From Lachnospiraceae bacterium UBA4364 (GTDB taxonomy: Bacteria > Bacillota > Clostridia > Lachnospirales > Lachnospiraceae): DNA of 64,000 nucleotides. Where the stretch lies: positions 99,103-163,102 of the forward strand of contig DGSK01000002.1 of NCBI GenBank assembly GCA_002393955.1, written 5' to 3'. How positions within the stretch are numbered: the stretch's first letter is position 1; every line of letters begins with the position of its first letter. Below, piece by piece: positions 25,916-34,496 of the stretch. The position numbers and the translations under genes were made by a program. The notes under the pieces were generated by a model. It ran no database searches. It was given only the letters and a program-made list of their open reading frames with translations, and was not told where the DNA came from.

Positions 25916-28711
25916 TTATTCCTTAATGCTGCCTATGTTTATATTGGCCATTATGCCGGATGAAAACAGTATGTAAACGACTAGTGAGGGCACCGTTGCC
26001 AGCAGCAGTATGCAGTATATGACCGGATCGGATCCGGTGCCGTAGCCTCCGGTAAGAGTTTTTAAGAACAGTGCTATGGTCTTCTTTTTTATATCCAGTA
26101 GTACCAGACTCTGATACAGGGTGTTGTTCCAGCTCATGGAAAAGTTAAATATGAGCTGGAGCAGTAGAGCGGGCTTAAGGATGGGCAGGATGATCCTGTT
26201 AAAGATCAGGAACTCAGGACAGCCGTCTATCCTTGCAGCCTCGATTATTTCGTGGAGTCTTAAGGAGTGCAGGTACATCCTGAGGAAATAAACGCAGGAT
26301 GGAATGGCCAGACCGACGAGGATGACCGGAATGATATTGTCGTACATGTGGAGCGCAAGTACTACCTTGAAAAATCCCACACTTCCGGCAATGGGCGGTA
26401 TCATCAGGGAACAGATGACGCTTACCCAGAGTGCTTTCTTTCCTTTAAAGGAGTAGTGCTCGAAACCGTATGCGCACAGGGCTCCTATGTATGTGCCCAA
26501 CAGAGCGCTGGAACCCGATATGATGCATGACCTTGCCATAATGGAGTAAAAGTCTTCTCCCATGCTCTTCATGTAGGATTTCACTTCGTTAAAGTTGGTG
26601 GCAAAGCTCCCCCCGGGCAGGAGGGAAAGCCCCTGAATGATTTCGTGGCTGGTCTTTGTGGAATTGATCACCATTACAAATATGGGGAAAATCGTGATGA
26701 TGCTTATTATGATGCAGACTGTGGTCCTGAATATCACAAGGAATACCTTACCTTTATGTCTTTTGGCATATTTCAGGCAGAGCGTAAGCTTTCTGGAAAA
26801 TGACATTGTATTTTCCTTTTTTTGGCGGATGTATTCTTCAAAAGCTTTTTTATGTCTTCTGATATCGGGAACAGGTTTTTTGTAGATAAGGCAAAGGATG
26901 ACTGTGTTTATGTAATGTAATAACGAAGCCGAAACAAGGGAAGTCACGATCACGCAGGTGTAAAATATGCCGGTTCCTTTGAAAGAAGAAAAAATGTACA
27001 GGTAAAGATTGTGTATGAGGTAGAGCTCGAGGGATATGCTTCCAAGCAGTTCCAGGCACTTGTTTCCTATCTTTAGTTTCAATCCGATGAAAAGCAGAAG
27101 CATCACGAAAAAAAGTACCATAGGGCATTGGACGGAAAGGCATCTTATCTTGTCATCGTAGCCCGGATCAAGGGCTGTCTCGCTCCAATAGCTGTATTTT
27201 TCAAGCATATAGGCAGTTGCCTTATAAAATATTATAAACATGACCAGCGTGACGGGCATAAGAAGTATGTAATAGTGCTTCATTATGTCTGTGATCTTTT
27301 CCCGGTGCATGGAAAACCAGATGCCGAAAGGGAAAAGCAGGCTGGTATTGTACCACCATTCCCCCTGAAACCAGGCATCGCCGTGGCCGAGCAACAGGGA
27401 ACCGGCGACCATAGCGAGGACGCAGACAAAAAGGAGAATGAGGGCCAGATTACGTTTTTTAATAAGTCTGAATGCCAGGAAAAAAAGTAGGTAGAGAATG
27501 GAAATCTCAACGATGTACCACATGTGGGGATTTAAAAGCTTCCAGCCGGTCAGCTTTGCAGCAAAATCGGGAAGAGCGGTGATACTGCCGTCTATAATAT
27601 CCATAGCCAGAAAGATAAGCAGAGCAGTGAATGCGGGGATAAGTACAGCAGGGTATCTTTTCGTAAAGAAGCTTTTCAGATAGTCATCTTTTTTCTTAAA
27701 GCTCTCGTAAAGGCCGTATCCGGAAAAAAAGAAGAATACGCCCACAAAACCTACACCGAAGTCCTCAAGGATATAGAGAAGCCCTGCATCATTGCTGCCG
27801 GACTGCTGTACCAGATGGTGGAATACTATCAGCACAGCAAAGAAGCCCAGGAGCATCTTTGAAGTGTGCAGTGAAAGAAACTCCTCATTCCAGCCGGTTC
27901 CGTCATCACCCACGTAGTAATAGCTTTTTGTATCGCTGTTATAAAGGCGTTCAGATCTTCCGGTATAGGTAAGACCGCATAACAGGGCGTAAATAAAGGG
28001 AATGACCAAAAGCCAGGGGGCAAAAGTAATGCTTTTAATACGGGAAAAAAGTGTGGAATCTTCGGATCCGGCATGTAAGGGTGGACCAAAGATATAGTTT
28101 TCAAGCTGGGGTTCAAATTTAGAGATCAGAAGGCGGACAGTGTCCTCGTAAACCGGAGGCCTGCTTTCTTCATTGTAGCATCTGATCTCGAGTATCTGAC
28201 CGTTATGCTCAGTGAAATAGTCGGCTACAACGCCATAATCCTGGTACTGGGTATCTTTCCTGCTGTAGCAGGCCCTGTGTAATGTAAGCTCGCCAAGCGT
28301 CAGGTCCTCGTGTTCCGGGGTACTTGTGATCTCATATCCCTCAGATGAGTCGATGATAAGCTTTTCAACTGTTGCGGGATCGGTAATGTCAGGACCGCTC
28401 TCGATTATGCGGAATTCCTGGAAATATATGTAGTCATCAGAGATAGCAACGAAATCGACCTCCATCCTTTTAAGTGCGTTAGCTATTTCCTTTCTGGAAC
28501 TGTCCTGGAAATATCTGAGATAGTTTCTTGTAGTGACTACATTTATGTCGAACTTTTTGATATGTGTTACAGCTCCTGTTTTTTCGAATGAAGTGGAGCC
28601 GAATTTTGACTTTTCTTCACCTTTGCTGCCGATTGTGATGTATATTCCCAGTGTGATCAGCACAAGGATAGAGAACATTATACTTTTTTTCCATTTTACC
28701 AGCACCCTCAT
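25916..28711 (-). CDS. Fusion of acyltransferase-3 membrane protein with an ABC sugar-permease subunit
   Basis: 931 residues in one frame. Residues 11-27 form a transmembrane helix and about 30-225 an extracytoplasmic domain. Then comes an acyltransferase-3 multi-helix core (about 228-610: LGFFAVLIVFHHLVQQ with the catalytic-type His, GFGFVGVFFFFSGYGLYE, ELYLIHNLYLYIF). From about 636 a MalG/CarB-type ABC permease of 296 residues begins (MSFSRKLTLCLKYAKRH, six helices, EAA loop EIIEAARIDGCPEFLIFNRIILPIL). An internal ATG (minus strand, 26806) has AAAGGA 8 bases upstream, so a separate permease may also be made. No ATPase, binding protein or second permease is nearby. No ribosome binding site precedes 28711, so the exact start is uncertain. 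Confidence 0.8.
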   Translation of the reverse strand: MRVLVKWKKSIMFSILVLITLGIYITIGSKGEEKSKFGSTSFEKTGAVTHIKKFDINVVTTRNYLRYFQDSSRKEIANALKRMEVDFVAISDDYIYFQEFRIIESGPDITDPATVEKLIIDSSEGYEITSTPEHEDLTLGELTLHRACYSRKDTQYQDYGVVADYFTEHNGQILEIRCYNEESRPPVYEDTVRLLISKFEPQLENYIFGPPLHAGSEDSTLFSRIKSITFAPWLLVIPFIYALLCGLTYTGRSERLYNSDTKSYYYVGDDGTGWNEEFLSLHTSKMLLGFFAVLIVFHHLVQQSGSNDAGLLYILEDFGVGFVGVFFFFSGYGLYESFKKKDDYLKSFFTKRYPAVLIPAFTALLIFLAMDIIDGSITALPDFAAKLTGWKLLNPHMWYIVEISILYLLFFLAFRLIKKRNLALILLFVCVLAMVAGSLLLGHGDAWFQGEWWYNTSLLFPFGIWFSMHREKITDIMKHYYILLMPVTLVMFIIFYKATAYMLEKYSYWSETALDPGYDDKIRCLSVQCPMVLFFVMLLLFIGLKLKIGNKCLELLGSISLELYLIHNLYLYIFSSFKGTGIFYTCVIVTSLVSASLLHYINTVILCLIYKKPVPDIRRHKKAFEEYIRQKKENTMSFSRKLTLCLKYAKRHKGKVFLVIFRTTVCIIISIITIFPIFVMVINSTKTSHEIIQGLSLLPGGSFATNFNEVKSYMKSMGEDFYSIMARSCIISGSSALLGTYIGALCAYGFEHYSFKGKKALWVSVICSLMIPPIAGSVGFFKVVLALHMYDNIIPVILVGLAIPSCVYFLRMYLHSLRLHEIIEAARIDGCPEFLIFNRIILPILKPALLLQLIFNFSMSWNNTLYQSLVLLDIKKKTIALFLKTLTGGYGTGSDPVIYCILLLATVPSLVVYILFSSGIMANINIGSIKE

Positions 28712-28825
28712 GAATGCAATTAAATCATAATTTAAGCAACTATATCAAGCGTAAAGGGAGAAAATTTATGCATTCCGGTATATACCGAAAAGTTTCATTA
28801 TGAGATTTTATTAAAATGAGGACTA

Positions 28826-28834
28826 TGGTATAAT
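28826..28834 (+). promoter_or_regulatory. Extended -10 promoter 10 bases before the 28844 start
   Basis: TGGTATAAT is a perfect extended -10 (TGn plus TATAAT). RNA would start near 28841, only about three bases before the ATG of the 1188-residue gene, implying a leaderless or nearly leaderless mRNA. The -35 is weak, as expected when the -10 is extended. Confidence 0.6.
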
Positions 28835-28843
28835 ATTCCCCGT

Positions 28844-31800
28844 ATGAAAGACACTATAAGAAATATTTTGGATGAGCAGTATGATTTTGGCAGGGAGGTG
28901 AAACCCCTCTCTTTTTCTTGTGATGTCATAAGCTGTGCCATGTCGGCAGACAGCGAGCAGTTCGGCTCATTCTATATCATGGGTGAGAAAAATACCAGGG
29001 GTTTTGTTTACTGCACCGATCTTCGTTTTCAGCTGAGAGTGACAGAATTTACTGGTGGGAGCTGCGAGATTCCCTACAGGCTTTCGTCAAAGGGACTGGA
29101 ACCTGGAGATGTGCATAAGGGGATGGTTTTTATCATATCAGATCATGGAGAATATGAGCTTCCCTTTGAAATAAACATTCTTAGCGAGATACCCGGCAGC
29201 AGCCTGGGGGATATACGCAATCTTTTTCATTTTACGAATCTTGCCATGACCGACTGGAAGACTGCGTGTGACCTGTTTTATTCGGGCAGTTTTGTGAATA
29301 TTCTTTCCGGAACGGATTCCCAGTATACAACAGCTTACAGGGCACTTTCCGTGTACAGCGGCAATCAGTTCAATATGGAAAAGTTTCTGCAGATTGCTCA
29401 TAAGAAAGTGCCTCCGGCATACGGTTTTGACTGTAAAGAGATAGATATGGATATATCTGAGGCTGAGGTTCCCGGAGAGATAACTGTGCGGCGCGAGGGC
29501 TGGGGGTATTCCAGGTTAGCCATATCCGTTCAGGGTGATTTTTTGGAGAATGACACGGAAATCATCACTTCTTCAGATTTTGAAAAAAACGAGGCTGTGA
29601 TAGGTTACCATGTGGTCTGCGAAAAGCTTCACGCCGGGCTTAATAAAGGCCGGATAGTGATAGCCAGTGAGAATGAGTCGTATTCCATTCCGGTGTGTGT
29701 GCATGCCCTTGAGGCGGTACCGGATCACAGGGACAGGAAACTGTTAATAAGGCTCACTTCAAAATACATAGATTTCAGAGTGGGCAGGATAACTAAGGCT
29801 GAGTGGTGCAGGGAGAGTGCTGCGATAATAACTCCCGTGCTCTCCGAAGATACGGACAGGGTAGACCTGCGGCTGGTGCAGGCCCAGATCCTTTTAATGG
29901 AAAAGCGTACAGAAGAGGCAGGCAGAATACTTGAAATGCTTTCCGTACGGATAGAAACGGAAGAACAGCCTCCTGAACTAAGGGGATTTTACTGCTATCT
30001 CAAGAGTATGTATGCATCGGATCCGATAATGGAAGAGTCGCTTGCGGATGAAGTCTGGGAACTGTACAGGGAAAATGATGACAACTGGAGGCTCGCGTGG
30101 CTTTGTCTTTACATGCGCGATGAATATAAAAACAGTGTACGTAAGCGTGACGAGCTGCTCAGGGACCAGTTTGAGAAGGGCTGCCGCAGTCCGCTTATGC
30201 TGCTGGAGGCCGTGCATTTATTTATAGCTGATCCCAAGCAGATGGAGAAGCTTGGCAGATATGAACTTACGGTGATGCGTTTTGCGTTAAAGTTCGGCAT
30301 CACAAGTTCATCGTTAAGGGAACGCTTTGCATTCTTAAGCGATGATGTGCACGCTTTTTCGGAAGACCTTCTGGGGATGCTGATCGAATGCTATGAGATA
30401 CAGCCGGACAGGGATATCCTTGCATCACTGTGTACCCATCTGATGAGAGGAAACTGTATAGGCAGCCGGTATTTCAGGTGGTATTCGGATGCGGTTGAAC
30501 AGGAGATAAGAATGGCGAGACTGTACGAGTATTACATGATGTCGATATCCCATACTTACGATGGTCTGCTGCCTAAGATCGTGCTTATGTATTTTGCATA
30601 CCGTTCAAATCTTGATTCAGCAAGGACTGCACTTCTGTATGCGAATGTGCTGAGACACAAGACAGAGTATACAGAACTTTACGAAAGATATGAGGAGAGC
30701 ATGTCCGCCTTTGTGGAGGAACAGCTTCTTAACCGCAGTCTGGATGAGAATATGGCATTTCTATACTCGAGCCTTCTGAACCCGTTCGATATGGCGCCGG
30801 AGTTCGGCAATGCATATACGGAGCTGCTCTTTACCGAGCGGGTGCGTATTGCTGACAGGCGTGCTGTTAATGTCGTGCTGGTATATGAACATCTTCAGGA
30901 TGAGTTTATATATCCGCTTTTTAATGGCGAGGCCCTGATTCCCATATATGGAGAGATGGTCAATCTTTTCTGGGAGGACGATGAGGGGAACAGACGCGAG
31001 CTTTCGGACCGGGATGAGAGGACCCTTATCATAGAGGATGATCTGAATCCGGATGAACTCTGCAACGCCGATGCACCTGAGCTTGGCGGCGTGCTGTATG
31101 TTTCCGAGCTGGGAAATGACAGCATACGCATAAATGAGAATAATGAGGCAATGCTGTCATGGCTTTCTCTGCAGGAGAATGTGACTGAAGAGTATTCAGG
31201 ACGGCTCATGATAGATCTGGCACAGTATTATTTTGAAAATGATAATATAGCCATGCTGGATGAACTCCTGCTCCGCCTGGAACCGGAACGGATGAGCCGT
31301 GCGGATCGTGAGATATGTGTCAGGATAATGGTAGCAAGAGGTCTTTATGATGAGGCATTTTCCTGGATATGCGAATGCGGTTCAGAAGGAATTGACTATA
31401 AGATCCTGCTCAGGCTTTGTGACCGCGTGATAGTAAGAAGGGATTATGAATACGATCCGCAGTTGTTATCGCTGTGCAGCAGCATAATGTCGATAGGCAA
31501 ATACGATGAGGAGTCATTGATCTATCTGTTGAAGTATGCCTGCGGTACTACCAGATACCTGAAGGAAATATGGCGTGCTGCGGATACCTTTGGTGTGGAT
31601 GTTCAGGGCTTCCTTGCCGGGATGCTTACGCAGATATTGTTCTCGGGAGCGGATGTTAAGGAAAAATACGACATTTATTCGCAGTTCTCCGAGGGCGCGA
31701 CAGATTCCGCTCTTGAAAGGGCAGTATTGTCTGCTCTGTCCTATGATATGTTTGTAAATGAAGCCGAAGGGAATGAAAAATGCTATGAGAGAATAATGTA

Positions 31801-32410
31801 TTATGCACGGCAGGGCGAGAGGCTGACGCATTTTTCTGTCTTTTCATTTCTGCAATATGCAGCAGGGAAAAAGGCTGCCGGTACCATAACAGTTGGTGAA
31901 ATGGAAATCGCGCTTTATTTCATAAAGCAGATGTGGGGAGAGGGAATATTCCTTCCGTGTTTTATGAACTTTAAGGAAGAAGAACCGAGGCTTAGGATAT
32001 TCTCCGGTCAGAGCTTTATTGAATACTGCGGACATCCGGACAGTCATGTGATCCTGCATTATGTTACTTCTGCACCCGGAGTGGAGTCAGATGAATACAA
32101 AAAAGAAGAAATGCTCCATGTTTATGGAGGGGTATATATCAAGTCCTTTGTGCTGTTTAAGGGGGAGAAGATAAATTATTATATAACGGAAGAAAATGAC
32201 CGCAGGGAAAAGCTTACCAAAGCGAGCGTGCTGGAGGCGGAAGAGACGGTAAGAATAGGAACTCCCGACCGTTATTCAATGATAAACAGCGTGGCGGTTA
32301 TGGCGCAGGATCAGGCTGACGGCATGAATGCAAAGGCTGAGGAATATGAATTACAGGCATATCTGACAGACAAGCTGTTTATGCCGTACGGATATAAGGA
32401 TAAAGTCTGA
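28844..32410 (+). CDS. Large beta-sandwich plus helical-solenoid protein, first gene of a four-gene cluster (DUF5717-like)
   Basis: 1188 residues; no enzyme motif. Two similar beta-sandwich domains (about 20-113 and 198-288) share the pattern of a strand-turn ending in IISDHGEYELPFEI or IVIASENESYSIPVCVH. They bracket a helical segment. From about 296 to 1030 the chain is a helical solenoid of TPR-like repeats (for example GRILEMLSVRIETEE, IDLAQYYFENDNIAMLDELLLRL). A last beta-rich domain (about 1040-1188) includes HVYGGVYIKSFVLFKGEKINYYI. From memory I associate this architecture with DUF5717, seen in Lachnospiraceae. There is no signal peptide or transmembrane segment, so it is cytoplasmic. 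No ribosome binding site precedes the ATG. The next ATG lies one base after its stop. Confidence 0.75.
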   Translation: MKDTIRNILDEQYDFGREVKPLSFSCDVISCAMSADSEQFGSFYIMGEKNTRGFVYCTDLRFQLRVTEFTGGSCEIPYRLSSKGLEPGDVHKGMVFIISDHGEYELPFEINILSEIPGSSLGDIRNLFHFTNLAMTDWKTACDLFYSGSFVNILSGTDSQYTTAYRALSVYSGNQFNMEKFLQIAHKKVPPAYGFDCKEIDMDISEAEVPGEITVRREGWGYSRLAISVQGDFLENDTEIITSSDFEKNEAVIGYHVVCEKLHAGLNKGRIVIASENESYSIPVCVHALEAVPDHRDRKLLIRLTSKYIDFRVGRITKAEWCRESAAIITPVLSEDTDRVDLRLVQAQILLMEKRTEEAGRILEMLSVRIETEEQPPELRGFYCYLKSMYASDPIMEESLADEVWELYRENDDNWRLAWLCLYMRDEYKNSVRKRDELLRDQFEKGCRSPLMLLEAVHLFIADPKQMEKLGRYELTVMRFALKFGITSSSLRERFAFLSDDVHAFSEDLLGMLIECYEIQPDRDILASLCTHLMRGNCIGSRYFRWYSDAVEQEIRMARLYEYYMMSISHTYDGLLPKIVLMYFAYRSNLDSARTALLYANVLRHKTEYTELYERYEESMSAFVEEQLLNRSLDENMAFLYSSLLNPFDMAPEFGNAYTELLFTERVRIADRRAVNVVLVYEHLQDEFIYPLFNGEALIPIYGEMVNLFWEDDEGNRRELSDRDERTLIIEDDLNPDELCNADAPELGGVLYVSELGNDSIRINENNEAMLSWLSLQENVTEEYSGRLMIDLAQYYFENDNIAMLDELLLRLEPERMSRADREICVRIMVARGLYDEAFSWICECGSEGIDYKILLRLCDRVIVRRDYEYDPQLLSLCSSIMSIGKYDEESLIYLLKYACGTTRYLKEIWRAADTFGVDVQGFLAGMLTQILFSGADVKEKYDIYSQFSEGATDSALERAVLSALSYDMFVNEAEGNEKCYERIMYYARQGERLTHFSVFSFLQYAAGKKAAGTITVGEMEIALYFIKQMWGEGIFLPCFMNFKEEEPRLRIFSGQSFIEYCGHPDSHVILHYVTSAPGVESDEYKKEEMLHVYGGVYIKSFVLFKGEKINYYITEENDRREKLTKASVLEAEETVRIGTPDRYSMINSVAVMAQDQADGMNAKAEEYELQAYLTDKLFMPYGYKDKV

Positions 32411-32411
32411 A

Positions 32412-33713
32412 ATGAGCAATGGAATCAAAGAGGCCATAGGAAAGCTTTCTGCTGAGAAAACAGTCCTTGGCATAGATCTTACAGATGAATATACACAGAT
32501 AAGCTATGGAACGCTTTCCGGGGATGTGCAGACATACAGTCTTTCAGATACTGATGAAAGGCTTTCAATCCCGAGTCTCCTGGCAAAAAAGTCCGGAGAA
32601 AATATCTGGTATGCCGGAGAAGAAGCCATAGAGCAGGTGTCTATTGGTGAGGCCGTGGCAGTGGACAAGATATTAGCCGGAGCTGTTGCAGGAAAAATAA
32701 GGGAAATCGACGGGCTGGAGTACGATCCGGTGGAGCTTTTGGCACTTTTCCTGAAGAAATGTCTATCAAAACTGTCTACGGTAAGTCCTCTTGAAAGAGT
32801 GGTATCGGTGACCATTACGGTTGATGATACAAAGGCTTCTACCATCGAAACCCTGACGGAAGCGATAAGTATAATAAGGATCAAGCAGGAGCAGGTATTT
32901 TTCTTAAGCCATGCTGAGGCAGGATATCATTTCATTCTTCATCAGAAACCGGAGCTGCAGGCTTCCGATGTGCTTGTATGTGATTTAAGGGTTGATGGAC
33001 TGCATACCATGTTTTATTCAAAGAATTACAGGACTACGCCGGTAGTGGTGCTTGTGGAAGAAAGGCATTATTCAAATTTTAAGCCGGAATTCTTTGAGGA
33101 GGATGAGCAGCAGAAAAAAAAGAACAAGGATGCTGAATTCATGACCATATGCCGTACCATACTTGAAGGACACCGGACATCGGCTGTCTATCTTCTGGGT
33201 GACGGGTTTTCAGGGGAATGGTTTCCGGATACATTAAAGTATCTGTGTGTGGGCAGGAGAATATTCTTAGGGAGTAATCTGTTTTCAAAAGGGGCATGTT
33301 TAGGTGCAATAGAGAAAAATGCTGCGGTAAAGGCTGAAAAGGGATATGTTTTTCTGGGACCGGAGAGGCTTAAAGCAAATCTGGGAATGAACATAGTAAG
33401 GGAAGGCCAGGATGCATATATGGCCCTTCTGGATGCAGGCAGGAATTGGTTCGATTCCGGCAGGGAATGTGACCTTATTCTTGAGGATGCGGGTCCTATA
33501 GAGATAATTGTGACACCACTTAATGGAAAGAACGTAAGAAAGATACCAATAGAGCTTAACGGCTTCCCGAAGAGACCCCCCAAGGCTTCAAGGATACATC
33601 TGGAGATAAGGATGGTCTCTGAAACAAAAGCAGAGATAAGGATAACCGATCTTGGCTTCGGAGAACTGTATTCGTCCTCCGGTCTGGAATGGAAGAGTGA
33701 ATTTACGCTGTAA
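32412..33713 (+). CDS. Hsp70/actin-fold protein with degraded nucleotide loops (DUF5716-like)
   Basis: 433 residues. The N-terminal half has the order of an Hsp70 nucleotide domain: VLGIDLTDEYTQISYG near residue 18 (phosphate-1 position; the usual GTT is lost), RLSIPSLLAKKSGENIWYAGEEAI (counterpart of the Hsp70 IPS/GEEA segment), AVDKILAG, and DVLVCDLRVDGLHTMFYS near 190 (phosphate-2 position without the GGG). A C-terminal beta-rich region (about 345-433) replaces a canonical substrate-binding domain. ATP hydrolysis is doubtful; it may be a scaffold or pseudo-chaperone. It starts one base after the preceding stop and depends on translational coupling, since no Shine-Dalgarno is seen. Confidence 0.75.
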   Translation: MSNGIKEAIGKLSAEKTVLGIDLTDEYTQISYGTLSGDVQTYSLSDTDERLSIPSLLAKKSGENIWYAGEEAIEQVSIGEAVAVDKILAGAVAGKIREIDGLEYDPVELLALFLKKCLSKLSTVSPLERVVSVTITVDDTKASTIETLTEAISIIRIKQEQVFFLSHAEAGYHFILHQKPELQASDVLVCDLRVDGLHTMFYSKNYRTTPVVVLVEERHYSNFKPEFFEEDEQQKKKNKDAEFMTICRTILEGHRTSAVYLLGDGFSGEWFPDTLKYLCVGRRIFLGSNLFSKGACLGAIEKNAAVKAEKGYVFLGPERLKANLGMNIVREGQDAYMALLDAGRNWFDSGRECDLILEDAGPIEIIVTPLNGKNVRKIPIELNGFPKRPPKASRIHLEIRMVSETKAEIRITDLGFGELYSSSGLEWKSEFTL

Positions 33714-33724
33714 AGGAGAAGGAT

Positions 33725-34492
33725 TTGGGTAAGATATATCAGTGCATAGGCAGGTATGCGGAAACCCCATATACGATAAAGAAAACCTATATTCGCGTTT
33801 ACTGCGTTGAGGAACTCTGCTTTTATATTTTCCATAATGCGGAAATGATAGATGAATCCTTTGCAGGCAATGAGCTTATTGAATGGCTGGCTGAAGAATG
33901 CAGCCTGAAGGATCTTGCTTCAGAACTTCGTCAGGTCATGCGGCAGAGTATCAGACCGGAGGCCTTTGCTGAAAGAATACTCAGCTATTGTCATTATGCG
34001 TCTGAGCGTGAGATAAAGGATACCGCAAAGGTTGTACGTTCTGCTCACGACATGGATGGCATCAGCAGGGAGCAGGTGCTGGCAGAATATTTCCTTAAAA
34101 GCGGCAGGGTGGCATTGGCATTTAAATGCTTTGAACGCATAATAAACAATCCCGCAAATGAAGGAAACAGGAAGCTTTTAGCACTTGCATACTATGACCT
34201 TGGGGTAATATTCTCAAAGCTGTTTTATTATAAAGAGGCTGCTTTGCATTTCAAGAAATCCTATGATATGACCGGGGATAAGGATGCGGAATTTTCTTAT
34301 CTTGCGGCTAAGAGAATGGAGCTTGGTGAAAAAGAATACCTTAAGTTTATAGGGACGCTGCCTCCTGAGTATACGGAAATAATGAACGTAGAGAAGACGA
34401 TGCAGGCTCTGGAGGATGAATTTAAGCATAAAAAGAATGTGCGGAGCATCGAGTTGATGAAGGATGAGTTCAGGGGCTTTATGATGGAGTAG
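33725..34492 (+). CDS. TPR-like helical protein of the solenoid cluster
   Basis: 255 residues from a TTG start that has AAAGGAGAAGGA just upstream. A mixed N-terminal domain (about 1-50, YTIKKTYIRVYCVEELCFYIFHNAEM) is followed by helical repeats that resemble TPRs (about 110-215: EYFLKSGRVALAFKCFERIINN, LALAYYDLGVIFSKLFYYKEAALHFKKSYDMTGD). The C-terminus is a charged helix. No catalytic motif. Four bases after its stop the next gene starts, so it belongs to the same translational unit. Its likely role is protein-protein bridging within the cluster. Confidence 0.75.
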   Translation: MGKIYQCIGRYAETPYTIKKTYIRVYCVEELCFYIFHNAEMIDESFAGNELIEWLAEECSLKDLASELRQVMRQSIRPEAFAERILSYCHYASEREIKDTAKVVRSAHDMDGISREQVLAEYFLKSGRVALAFKCFERIINNPANEGNRKLLALAYYDLGVIFSKLFYYKEAALHFKKSYDMTGDKDAEFSYLAAKRMELGEKEYLKFIGTLPPEYTEIMNVEKTMQALEDEFKHKKNVRSIELMKDEFRGFMME

Positions 34493-34496
34493 GATA

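Noticed and set aside
33188..33835. 215-codon minus-strand open frame
   Set aside because: It lies wholly opposite real plus-strand genes with matching operon structure and has no recognisable domains.
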